Origin: Ramlibacter aurantiacus
Lineage (GTDB): Bacteria; Pseudomonadota; Gammaproteobacteria; Burkholderiales; Burkholderiaceae_C
Length of the DNA stretch: 64,000 nucleotides
Assembly (NCBI RefSeq): GCF_016722895.1
Contig: NZ_JAEQNA010000006.1
Coordinates: forward strand, 186,001 to 250,000
Direction: 5' to 3'
Made by a program: the position numbers and the translations under genes. The stretch's first letter is position 1; the number at the start of each line of letters is the position of its first letter. A model generated the notes under the pieces. That model saw nothing but the letters and a program-made list of their open reading frames with translations. It ran no database searches and had not been told where the DNA came from. Shown here one piece after another: positions 25,509 to 33,052 of this stretch.

Positions 25509-26260
25509 AGCCGATCGCGTTCGCTTCGGCCCTGCTGCTGGTGCTGCTGGTGGGGGCGTGGGAGTGGGCTTCGCGCACGCTCGGCCTGTCGGCCCTGGTG
25601 CTGCCGGCGCCTTCACAGGTGGTGCGGGCGCTGGGCGGCGGGCTGGCGTCGGGCTACCTGTGGCCGCACGTGATGGCGACCGCGAGCGCGCTGGCCGCGG
25701 GCGTGCTGCTGGGGTGCGGCATCGGCTTCGCCGCCGGCGTGGCCATGGCCGAATCGCGCGTGCTGCGCGGGCTGTTCATGCCCTACGTGGTGGTCAGCCA
25801 GGTGGTGCCCAAGCTGGCGCTCATGCCGCTGTTCATCCTGTGGTTCGGCTTCGGCATGACCTCCACCGTGGTCATCACCGCGCTGATCTGTTTCTTTCCG
25901 CTGCTGGAGACCACGCTGACCAGCTTGCAGCAGGTGCCGCCGGAACGGCTGGAGCTGTTTCGCATGCTGGGCGCCTCGCGCTCGCAGGTGCTGTGGCGCC
26001 TGAAGCTGCCCACCGGCCTGCCCGGCATCCTGGCCGGCCTGCGGGTGGCGGTGATGCTGGCGCTGGTCGGGGCCGTGGTCGGCGAGTTCATGGGCGCCAA
26101 CCGGGGCCTGGGGGCTCTCGTGATCGCCGCCCAGGGAACCATGGACACGCCGCTGATGTTCGCCGTGCTGGCCCTGATCGCGGGCCTGGGCCTGGTGGCC
26201 TACCAGCTCACCCTCTGGCTGGAGCGCTGGCTGCTGCGGCCCTACACACGAATCGCATGA
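25505..26260 (+). CDS. ABC transporter permease (ThiX-like)
   Basis: This 251-residue BPD-type inner-membrane permease has several hydrophobic helices, beginning PIAFASALLLVLLVGAWEW. The cytoplasmic EAA-like loop is PPERLELFRMLGASRSQVLW. The C-terminal helices include VMLALVGAVVGEFMG and FAVLALIAGLGLVAYQL. ATG 25505 overlaps the ATPase stop. It partners the ATPase and the binding protein of the next gene. Confidence 0.88.
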   Translation: MKPIAFASALLLVLLVGAWEWASRTLGLSALVLPAPSQVVRALGGGLASGYLWPHVMATASALAAGVLLGCGIGFAAGVAMAESRVLRGLFMPYVVVSQVVPKLALMPLFILWFGFGMTSTVVITALICFFPLLETTLTSLQQVPPERLELFRMLGASRSQVLWRLKLPTGLPGILAGLRVAVMLALVGAVVGEFMGANRGLGALVIAAQGTMDTPLMFAVLALIAGLGLVAYQLTLWLERWLLRPYTRIA

Positions 26261-26277
26261 ACCAGGAGAAAACGACC

Positions 26278-27279
26278 ATGACGCACCCGAGCTTCCACCG
26301 CCGCCAGCTGCTGCAGGCCGCCGCCCTGATGGCCTTTCCTGCGGCCTTGCGCGCGCAGCCGCAAGGCCTGGAGAAAATCACCGTGGCCGGCTGGAGCAAG
26401 GCCATCACCGAGGTCATGCCGCTGCTGGTCGAACCCGACAAGGGCTTCTACAAGGCCCAGGGCATCGAGCTGGCCTACCTGCCCGGGGCCGGCGGCGGCG
26501 ATGCCATCCGCAACATCCTCAGCGGCCAGGCCGACCTGGCCTTCGCCGATCCGGGCTCGCTGTTCGCCGCGCTGGACAAGGGCGAAAAGCTGCGCGCGGT
26601 GTACGACATCTACCCGCAGAACGTCTTCAACGTGGTGGCGCTCAAGTCCAGCGGCATCACCCGCGCCGCCGACCTCAAGGGCAAGCGCATCGGGGTGTAC
26701 AGCCTCGCCAGCGGCACGCGGCAGAACCTGCTGGTGCTGCTGCACCGAGCCGGCCTGAAGGAGAGCGACGTGCAGATCGTCGTGACGGGCCTGTTGAATT
26801 TCGCGCCGCTGCTGCAAGGGCAGGTGGACGCGACCGCGGCCACCGACACCGGCCTGGCCATCGGCCGCCGGCGCGGCCTGGGCGAGGTGAACGTGATCGA
26901 GGTGCGCGACTCGCTCAACGTCTCCAGCGACCTGTTCGTGGTGCGTGAAGAGGTATACCGCCAGCGCAAGCCGGCGCTCGCCCGCTTCCTCAAGGCCTAC
27001 CGCGACGCCGCCGCCTGGATGATCGCCCGTCCCGAAGAAGCCGCCCGGCTGGCGGCCGTGCGCGCCATCGACGGCAGCGACCCGGCGCTGGCCCTCGAGG
27101 TCGTGAAGCTGCGCAACGCCGCGACGGTCTCGCCGCTGACCACGCGCCAGGGACTGGGCACCATGGACCTGGCCTCGCTGCAGGCCGCCGCCGACGCCTA
27201 TCGCGAACTGGGGCTGGTCCAGCGGCCGCTGCGCATGGCCGAGGTGGTGGCCAGCGACCTGCTGCCGGGTCGGGAGTAG
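26278..27279 (+). CDS. NMT1/THI5-like periplasmic substrate-binding protein (ThiY-like)
   Basis: This 333-residue exported protein has an RRQLLQAAALMAFPAA signal, possibly Tat-like, followed by an NMT1/TauA-type binding domain: DKGFYKAQGIELAYLPGAGG, then GQADLAFADPGSLFAALDKG and LKGKRIGVYSLASGTRQNLL. It lacks the Cys-rich CCCFC motif of THI5 enzymes, so it is a binding protein and not a suicidal HMP synthase. ATG 26278 has AGGAG 9 nt upstream; an ATG at 26257 overlapping the permease stop is possible. It probably delivers a thiamine-related pyrimidine or thiazole to the adjacent permease. Confidence 0.85.
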   Translation: MTHPSFHRRQLLQAAALMAFPAALRAQPQGLEKITVAGWSKAITEVMPLLVEPDKGFYKAQGIELAYLPGAGGGDAIRNILSGQADLAFADPGSLFAALDKGEKLRAVYDIYPQNVFNVVALKSSGITRAADLKGKRIGVYSLASGTRQNLLVLLHRAGLKESDVQIVVTGLLNFAPLLQGQVDATAATDTGLAIGRRRGLGEVNVIEVRDSLNVSSDLFVVREEVYRQRKPALARFLKAYRDAAAWMIARPEEAARLAAVRAIDGSDPALALEVVKLRNAATVSPLTTRQGLGTMDLASLQAAADAYRELGLVQRPLRMAEVVASDLLPGRE

Positions 27280-27288
27280 GGCGGGTCC

Positions 27289-28056
27289 ATGGACTTCAAG
27301 GACCGCGTGGTGATCGTGACCGGCGCCGGCCGGGGCATCGGCGCGGCCCTGGCCCGTGCGTTCGCGGGGCAGGGCGCTTCGGTGGTGGTGAACTACCTTC
27401 GGCAGCCCGAGTCGGCCGGACAGGTGGCCGACGAGTGCCGGCGCGCCGGCGGTGACGGCCTGGCGGTGGCCGCCGACGTGCGCACGGCCGACGGGGCGCG
27501 GCACCTGGTGGCGCAGGCGCTGGAGGTGTTCGGCCGGCTCGACGTGGTGGTCAACAACGCCTTCAGCCCCTACACCTTCGACCCCGAACAGCGCCGCCGC
27601 GCCGACGAACTGTCCTGGGCCGACTACCAGGCGCAGTTCGAGGGCGCGGTGGGCGCCGCCCACCACATGTGCCAGGCGGCGCTGCCGGCGCTGCGCCAGC
27701 GCTCGCGCGGCGCCATCGTCAACATCGCCACCAACCTGGTCGAGCATCCGCTGGTGCCGTACCACGACTACGCCACGGCCAAGTCGGCCCTGGTGGGCTA
27801 CAGCCGCAACCTGGCGGCCGAGCTGGGGCCGGTGGGCGTGCGGGTCAACTGCGTCGCGCCGGGGCTGGTGTATCCCACCGCCTCCACGGCCGCCACCCGC
27901 GCGGCCTTCCGCGAATCCATCGCCGCCGCCACGCCGCTGCGGCGCATCGCCCGGCCCGAGGACATCGCCGGGCCGGTGCTGTTCCTGGCCTCCGACTGGA
28001 GCGCCTTCATGACCGGCCAGGTGCTGTTCGTGGACGGCGGGCTGGTCATGAAATGA
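27289..28056 (+). CDS. Short-chain dehydrogenase/reductase
   Basis: This 255-residue classical SDR has the cofactor motif VTGAGRGIGAALARAFAGQG, NNAF at the structural NNAG position, the YxxxK pair in YHDYATAKSALVG and the terminal FVDGGLVM. The residue 13 before the catalytic Tyr is Thr (NIATN) rather than the usual Ser. It lies between the import genes and thiE, overlapping thiE by 4 bp. In this context it could reduce the aldehyde produced by the LuxC-like enzyme to an alcohol. That role is inference; FabG-like ketoreductase activity is an alternative. Confidence 0.85.
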   Translation: MDFKDRVVIVTGAGRGIGAALARAFAGQGASVVVNYLRQPESAGQVADECRRAGGDGLAVAADVRTADGARHLVAQALEVFGRLDVVVNNAFSPYTFDPEQRRRADELSWADYQAQFEGAVGAAHHMCQAALPALRQRSRGAIVNIATNLVEHPLVPYHDYATAKSALVGYSRNLAAELGPVGVRVNCVAPGLVYPTASTAATRAAFRESIAAATPLRRIARPEDIAGPVLFLASDWSAFMTGQVLFVDGGLVMK

Positions 28057-29117
28057 CGTCGAGCATGCCTGCTGTACCCCTTTCCTTCCTTCACCTGCTG
28101 ACCGCGCCCGACATGCCGGCTTCACGCGTGCCGGCCCTGGCGGCCGCGACCCGCGCCGAGCGCGGTGGCACGGTCTGCGTGCGGGACGTTCCCCAGGCCG
28201 GCGGCGGCCGGCTGCACTGGCTGGACGCGGCCCATGCGCGCGGCTGGATCGAGGCGCCCGCGCCCCTCGATCCGCTGCGCCTGCAAGACGGCTTCGACCG
28301 GGCGAACGCGGCCGGCTTCGTGGGGGCCGACGCGCTGCTGCTGGCCTGCATGCCGGAAGGGGGATGGGTGTTGCCGCGCCTGTCGTGGGGCGAGTCGCCG
28401 CGCTTCGCCGCGCCGCGGATGGCCGATGCCGAAGTCTTCGGCATCTACGCGCTGGTCGATTGCGCCGAGCGGCTGGCGCCGGTGCTTGCGGCCGGCGTTC
28501 GCACCGTGCAGTTGCGCCGCAAGACCCCGGCCCACCCCGACGCCGCCTGGCGCGCCGAGCTGCGGCAAGAAGTGGCGCGCTGCATCGAGCTGGCCCGCGA
28601 GGCCGGCGCACAGCTGTTCGTCAACGACCACTGGGAGCTGGCACTGGAGCTGGGCGCCGCCGGCGTCCACCTGGGCCAGGAGGACGTGCTCGCCCTGGGC
28701 GACGCCGGCCGCGAGCGGCTGCTGGCCAGCGGCGTGGCCCTGGGCCTGAGTTCGCACAGCGTCTGGGAGTTGTGCCGCGCCCGCGCCCTGTCGCCGCGCT
28801 ACATCGCCTGCGGCCCGGTGTGGCCCACCACCACGAAGGACATGCCCTGGATCCCGCAGGGCCTGGACAACCTGGGCTGGTGGTGCCGCATGGCCGGCGC
28901 CCCGGTGGTCGCCATCGGCGGCATCCTGCAGGCGGCGCAGGTGCGCGACACGGCGGCGGCCGGCGCGGCCGGCGTCTGCATCGTGCGGGGGCTCGGCCCC
29001 GAACCCGGGCAGGTGTTGCCGGGGCTGCTGGCCGCCTTCGAGGCGGGCCGGGCGGCGCGCACGGCCCATGCGGCGGACTGGCCGCACCCCACGCTGCCCC
29101 CGGAGCACGGCGCATGA
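28053..29117 (+). CDS. thiE: Thiamine-phosphate synthase with a 127-residue N-terminal extension
   Basis: The C-terminal part (from about residue 128, FGIYALVDCAERLAPVLAAG) is a TMP synthase, which joins HMP-PP and thiazole phosphate. It shows TVQLRRKTP, LFVNDHWELALELGAAGVHL with GQED, LGLSSHS and CGPVWPTTTKD. At 354 residues it is far longer than the usual 210-220. The first 127 residues (LTAPDMPASRVPALAAATRA onward, ending PRMADAEV) match nothing I recognise. The ATG at 28053 overlaps the SDR stop, and no good internal start is obvious before the domain, so the extension appears genuine. It overlaps thiO by 4 bp. Confidence 0.9.
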   Translation: MTSSMPAVPLSFLHLLTAPDMPASRVPALAAATRAERGGTVCVRDVPQAGGGRLHWLDAAHARGWIEAPAPLDPLRLQDGFDRANAAGFVGADALLLACMPEGGWVLPRLSWGESPRFAAPRMADAEVFGIYALVDCAERLAPVLAAGVRTVQLRRKTPAHPDAAWRAELRQEVARCIELAREAGAQLFVNDHWELALELGAAGVHLGQEDVLALGDAGRERLLASGVALGLSSHSVWELCRARALSPRYIACGPVWPTTTKDMPWIPQGLDNLGWWCRMAGAPVVAIGGILQAAQVRDTAAAGAAGVCIVRGLGPEPGQVLPGLLAAFEAGRAARTAHAADWPHPTLPPEHGA

Positions 29118-30163
29118 CCGCGCGGTCGCCCCAACGCGTCGCCATCGCCGGTGCCGGCTTGCTGGGCCGCCTGCTCGCCGCGCAGCTGGCCCGTGCCGGC
29201 TGCGAGGTGCAGGTGTTCGACCCCGCCGCCGATCCCCTGGCGCGCGGCGCCGCCGGCTGGACCGCCGCCGGCATGCTCAGCCCGGTGGCCGAACTCGAAT
29301 GCGCCGACGAACACGTGTTCGCCCTGGGGCTGCGCTCGTTGGCGCTGTGGCCCGGCATCGTGCAGGCGCTGGGCCGGCCGGTGGACCTGCGCTTCCACGG
29401 CAGCCTGCTGCTGGCGCATCGCGGTGACGAAGGCGCGGCCCGGCGCGTGGTGGACCTGCTGGCCGCCAAGGCGCCGTCCGGCCACGCACCGCAGGTGCTG
29501 GACGGCGCCGGCCTGCGCGAGTTGGAACCCGAGGTGCAGCGGCTGCCGAACGCCTGGCTGCTGCCGGGCGAGGGCCAGATCGACACGGTGCAGGCCATGC
29601 AGGCATTGGCCGAGACCGCCGCCGAGGCCGGCGCGCGCTTCCACTGGGGATCGACCGTGGTGGCCGCCGGCGCCGGCCACCTGCAGCTGGAAGGCGGCCG
29701 CCGCATCGAGGCCGACCACGTGTTCGACGTGCGCGGCACCGGCGCCCGGCCGCAGCTTCCGGTGCGCGGCGTGCGCGGCGAGATCCTGCACCTGCACGCG
29801 CCCGGGCTCCGATTGCAGCGGCCGCTGCGCCTGCTGCACCCGCGCCACCGCGTCTACATCGTGCCGCGCCCCGGCGATCGCATCCTGGTGGGCGCCAGCG
29901 AGATCGAGAGCGAGGACCGCTCGCCGATTTCCGTGCGCAGCACGGTCGAACTGCTCACCGCCGCCCACAGCGTGCTGCCGGCCCTGGCCGAGGCGCGCGT
30001 GGTGCACACCGAAACCAACCTGCGCCCGGCCTTGCCGGACAACCTGCCGTCGCTGCACGTCGAGCCCGGGCTCACCCGCATCAATGGCCTGTTCCGGCAC
30101 GGCTGGCTGATCGGCCCCGCGCTGGTCGAACAGGCGCTGTCTTCCTCCATGCCCACCCCATGA
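29114..30163 (+). CDS. thiO: Glycine oxidase ThiO
   Basis: This 349-residue FAD-dependent amine oxidase oxidises glycine to dehydroglycine for thiazole formation by ThiG. The dinucleotide-binding motif VAIAGAGLLGRLLAAQLARA opens the protein, followed by AAGWTAAGMLSPVAELE as in ThiO, and near the end RPALPDNLPSLHVEPGLTRI and GLFRHGWLIGPALVE. It overlaps both thiE (upstream) and thiS (downstream) by 4 bp. D-amino-acid oxidase is the alternative, but the context settles it. Confidence 0.93.
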   Translation: MTARSPQRVAIAGAGLLGRLLAAQLARAGCEVQVFDPAADPLARGAAGWTAAGMLSPVAELECADEHVFALGLRSLALWPGIVQALGRPVDLRFHGSLLLAHRGDEGAARRVVDLLAAKAPSGHAPQVLDGAGLRELEPEVQRLPNAWLLPGEGQIDTVQAMQALAETAAEAGARFHWGSTVVAAGAGHLQLEGGRRIEADHVFDVRGTGARPQLPVRGVRGEILHLHAPGLRLQRPLRLLHPRHRVYIVPRPGDRILVGASEIESEDRSPISVRSTVELLTAAHSVLPALAEARVVHTETNLRPALPDNLPSLHVEPGLTRINGLFRHGWLIGPALVEQALSSSMPTP

Positions 30164-30360
30164 ACATCACCCTCAACGGCGAGCCGCGCGAACTGCCCGA
30201 GGGCAGCACCCTCGCGCAATTGGTCGCCCTGATTGCCGAGTCACCGCAGGCGGTGGCCACGGCCGTCAACCAGGAATTCGTCGCCCGCGATTCGCGCGAT
30301 GCCTGCGTGCTGCGCGAGGGCGACGCCGTCTTCACCTTCCAACCCATCACCGGAGGCTGA
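30160..30360 (+). CDS. thiS: Sulfur carrier protein ThiS
   Basis: This 66-residue ubiquitin-fold carrier starts MNITLNGEPRELPEGSTLAQ and ends in the obligatory GG of FTFQPITGG. The C-terminal glycine is adenylated and thiocarboxylated, then gives its sulfur to ThiG. The adenylating enzyme ThiF is not in the window, so it must be elsewhere. It starts by a 4-bp overlap with thiO and lies 3 bp before thiG. Confidence 0.95.
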   Translation: MNITLNGEPRELPEGSTLAQLVALIAESPQAVATAVNQEFVARDSRDACVLREGDAVFTFQPITGG

Positions 30361-30363
30361 GCC

Positions 30364-31143
30364 ATGTCCGTTTTCGAGATCGGCGGCGCCCGCCTGGAGA
30401 GCCGCTTCTTCCTGGGCACCGCGGGCTACCCGTCGCCCGCCGTCCTGCAGCAGGCCATCGCCGCCTCGGGCACCCAGGTGGTCACCGTGGGCCTGAAACG
30501 CCAGCTGGCCGGCGACGGCAAGCCCAACGAATTCATCCGCCTGATCCGCGAGAGCGGCGCGCGCCTGCTGCCCAACACGGCCGGCTGCCGCAGCGCCCAG
30601 GAAGCGGTGACGCTGTCGCGCATGGCGCGGGAGCTGTTCGGCACGAACTGGATCAAGCTCGAAGTGGTGGGCGACGAACACACGCTGCAGCCCGACCCCT
30701 TCGAGCTGGTCGAGGCCGCCGGCACCCTGGTGCGCGATGGCTTCGAGGTCTTTCCCTACTGCACCGACGACCTCGTGAGTTGCCAGCGCCTGCTCGACGT
30801 GGGCTGCCGCATCCTCATGCCCTGGGGAGCACCCATCGGCTCGGGCCAGGGCCTGCTCAACCCGACGGCGCTGCGCACCCTGCGCGCCCGCCTGCCCGAC
30901 GTGCCGCTGATCGTCGACGCCGGCATCGGCTCGCCCAAGGACGCGGTGCAGGCGATGGAGCTGGGCTTCGACGGCATCCTGTTGAACAGCGCCGTGGCGC
31001 AAGCGCGCGACCCGGTGGCCATGGCCCGGGCGTTCCGCCTGGCGGTCGAGGCCGGAAGGCTGGCGTGGGAAGCGGGGATCATGGCCCGTCAGGACATGGC
31101 GGTGCCGACGACGCCGGTGACGGGAAGGCCCTTCGTCTTGTAG
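30364..31143 (+). CDS. thiG: Thiazole synthase ThiG
   Basis: This 259-residue TIM-barrel enzyme assembles thiazole phosphate carboxylate from deoxyxylulose phosphate, dehydroglycine and ThiS thiocarboxylate. The Schiff-base Lys98 lies in [13 protein letters not shown]. The [29 protein letters not shown] and [19 protein letters not shown] blocks are canonical. It is the last gene of the operon; a convergent TetR gene ends 2 bp downstream. No thiC is present in this locus. Confidence 0.96.
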   Translation: MSVFEIGGARLESRFFLGTAGYPSPAVLQQAIAASGTQVVTVGLKRQLAGDGKPNEFIRLIRESGARLLPNTAGCRSAQEAVTLSRMARELFGTNWIKLEVVGDEHTLQPDPFELVEAAGTLVRDGFEVFPYCTDDLVSCQRLLDVGCRILMPWGAPIGSGQGLLNPTALRTLRARLPDVPLIVDAGIGSPKDAVQAMELGFDGILLNSAVAQARDPVAMARAFRLAVEAGRLAWEAGIMARQDMAVPTTPVTGRPFVL

Positions 31144-31145
31144 TT

Positions 31146-31799
31146 CTAGCCTTCGAGCGCCCTTGCCAGCAACTCCGTCAGCGAGTCGATGTACCCCTGG
31201 CGGACCTGCTGTTCGTCGGCTTCGCCGTCGAACAACACCGACAGCAGCGGCCTGGCATCGACGAAGAAGGTGGTGAGCCCCAGCACCGCCACGTGCAGGT
31301 AGCGGGGGTCGGGCAAGTGGCCCGCGTCGTTGCGCAAATCGCCCAGCAGCGATTGCGTGAGCGCCAGCCCGCGGGTGGCGATGGCGGTCAGGTCCTCGCC
31401 GTCGCTTCCTTCTTCGGGCGGGGCGGCATAGATCTCCTTGAGCACCAGCTGCACGAAGCGCGGGTTTTCCTCGTGGAAGCCCACCAGCAGCTCCAGCCGC
31501 CGGCGGATGCGCTCGCGCAGCGGGCCCTGTTCGGACAACACCTGCGCGCTGCGTGCCTGCACGTCTGCCAACAGGGCGTTCGCCGTGGCGCGAAAGACCC
31601 CCTTCTTGCTCCCGAAGTAATAGCGCACCAGCGCCGGATCGACCTCGGCCTGGGCGGCGATGTCGGCCAGGGTGAGCTCCTCGGGCGCATGGCTGCGCAG
31701 CAGCTCGCGGGTGCCTTCGATGATCCGCTCGCGCCCGACGGCGCTGCCGAGGTTGGGCCGGCCGGCGTTGCGGCGGCGGGGTGGCTCGAGGTGGCTCAT
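31146..31799 (-). CDS. TetR-family transcriptional regulator
   Basis: This 217-residue regulator has an N-terminal helix-turn-helix: RERIIEGTRELLRSHAPEEL, then LTLADIAAQAEVDPALVRYY and FGSKKGVFRA. The C-terminal ligand domain has the FVQLVLKEIYAAPP and LTTFFVDARPLL helices. The start MSHLEPP (31799) is preferred; an ATG at 31835 gives 12 more residues. It is divergent from the Bug protein gene of the sulfatase module, with a palindrome at 31859-31882 between them that could be its operator. It probably represses that module; its inducer may be the aromatic product. Confidence 0.85.
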   Translation of the reverse strand: MSHLEPPRRRNAGRPNLGSAVGRERIIEGTRELLRSHAPEELTLADIAAQAEVDPALVRYYFGSKKGVFRATANALLADVQARSAQVLSEQGPLRERIRRRLELLVGFHEENPRFVQLVLKEIYAAPPEEGSDGEDLTAIATRGLALTQSLLGDLRNDAGHLPDPRYLHVAVLGLTTFFVDARPLLSVLFDGEADEQQVRQGYIDSLTELLARALEG

Positions 31800-31858
31800 G
31801 GGCGGGCAGTTTAGGGGGAGGGGCTTGCGCCCCATCCCGGTTCTCGTATTTAATTCCT

Positions 31859-31882
31859 GACCGCCGGAATTTAAGGCCGGTC
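31859..31882. promoter_or_regulatory. Candidate TetR operator palindrome
   Basis: GACCG and CGGTC arms flank an A/T-rich core (GGAATTTAA), with partial inner symmetry CC/GG. A nearby TTTAATTCC at 31849 partly mirrors the core. It lies in the divergent gap between the TetR gene and the Bug gene. Assignment is by position only. Confidence 0.4.
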
Positions 31883-31918
31883 GTTGTTCCCACCCGTTTT
31901 ATTTTGGAAAGGCTCGCC

Positions 31919-32908
31919 ATGATCGACCGCACCGCTTTTTCCCGCCCCAGCGGCACCCGCCGGCTCCTGCTGGCCCTGGCCGTGGCTGCGCCGCTGGCCG
32001 CCTGGTCGCAGGGCGACGCCGGGCGCATCAGCATCGTGGTGCCGTTCCCGGCCGGTGCCGGCCCCGACCTGGCGGCGCGTCTGATCGCCGACAAGCTCGG
32101 GCCGCGCATCGGGCAGACCGTGATCGTGGAGAACCGCCCCGGCGTGGGCGGGCTGGCGGGGGCCGGCGTGGTGGCGCGCAGCCGCGCCGACGGGCACACG
32201 CTGCTGCTGGCGCCGAGCACGCTGGCCATCTCGCCCCACGTGCTGCCCAAGGGGGCCGGCGGCGGCATCGACGTGCTGAACGACCTGGCGCCGGTGCTCA
32301 AGGTGGGCACCACGCCCATGCTGCTGGTGGCCAACCCCGACGCCGGCATCCGCAACGTGCAGCAGCTGCTGGCGGCGGGCAAGACCAAGGAACTGGCCTA
32401 CGGCAGCGCCGGCAACGGCTCGCCCATGCACTTCGCCGGCGCCATGCTGCAGAAGTCGACTGGCCTGAAGCTGATGCATATCCCGTACAAGGGTGCCGCG
32501 CCGTCGGTGGTGGCGGCCATGTCGGGCGAGGTGCCGCTGTTGGTCAGCGCGCTGGGCGGCGTCTCGGGGCAGTTGCGCAGCGGCAAGCTGGTGGCCATCG
32601 CCGTGACCGAGCCCAAGCGCACCACGCTGCTGCCCGACGTGCCGACGCTGGCCGAGGCCGGCGTGAAGGACGTGGTGGTCAGCACCTGGTATGGCCTGTT
32701 CACGCGCGCCGGCACGCCCGACGCGACCATCGCCCGCCTGAACCAGGAGGTGAATGCCGTGCTGAAGATGCCCGACGTGCGCGAGAAGCTGGAGACCGCC
32801 GGCATCGAGGTCACCGGCGGCACGCCGCAGGAGCTGCGCTCGGCGATGGTGGCCGACCACGAGCGCTACGGCCGCATCGCGCGCGAGCTCTCGATCACGG
32901 CGGATTGA
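31919..32908 (+). CDS. Tripartite tricarboxylate transporter (Bug-type) solute-binding protein
   Basis: This 329-residue exported TctC/Bug protein has a signal sequence (RRLLLALAVAAPLAAWSQG) and the diagnostic ISIVVPFPAGAGPDLAARLI, VENRPGVGGLAGAGVV and MHIPYKGAAPSVVAAMSGEV blocks. The ATG at 31919 follows GGAAAGG. It is orphan in that no TctA or TctB is nearby. It opens a putative operon with the sulfatase and monooxygenase and is divergent from the TetR regulator, so it may bring in or sense a sulfated aromatic compound. Confidence 0.9.
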   Translation: MIDRTAFSRPSGTRRLLLALAVAAPLAAWSQGDAGRISIVVPFPAGAGPDLAARLIADKLGPRIGQTVIVENRPGVGGLAGAGVVARSRADGHTLLLAPSTLAISPHVLPKGAGGGIDVLNDLAPVLKVGTTPMLLVANPDAGIRNVQQLLAAGKTKELAYGSAGNGSPMHFAGAMLQKSTGLKLMHIPYKGAAPSVVAAMSGEVPLLVSALGGVSGQLRSGKLVAIAVTEPKRTTLLPDVPTLAEAGVKDVVVSTWYGLFTRAGTPDATIARLNQEVNAVLKMPDVREKLETAGIEVTGGTPQELRSAMVADHERYGRIARELSITAD

Positions 32909-32915
32909 TCGGCCC

Positions 32916-32996
32916 ACCCCCGAAGCGCCTGCGGCGCCTCCCCCTCAAGGGGGCGCCACCAGCGGCCCGGCAAAGCCGGTTCCGCGGTGGCCCTGG
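32916..32996 (+). repeat. REP-like repeat copy between the Bug and sulfatase genes
   Basis: The full unit is present: C-run plus GAAGCGCCTGCGGCGCC, CCCCTCAAGGGGG, then ACCAGCGGCCCGGCAAAGCC at 32958 and GGTTCCGCGGTGGC. It differs from the 24543 copy at only a few positions and is in the same orientation. It can fold as nested hairpins and is followed 56 bp later by the sulfatase start. Confidence 0.85.
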
Positions 32997-33052
32997 TGTT
33001 CGGTCTGTTCGCTCGGGCGGGCGGGTGATTTGCAGCATTGTGGAGAACTGAG

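Noticed and set aside
26278..27279. Substrate-binding protein as a THI5-type HMP synthase
   Set aside because: The NMT1/THI5 fold is present, but the Cys-rich CCCFC motif is missing and it has an export signal, so it is a transport protein.
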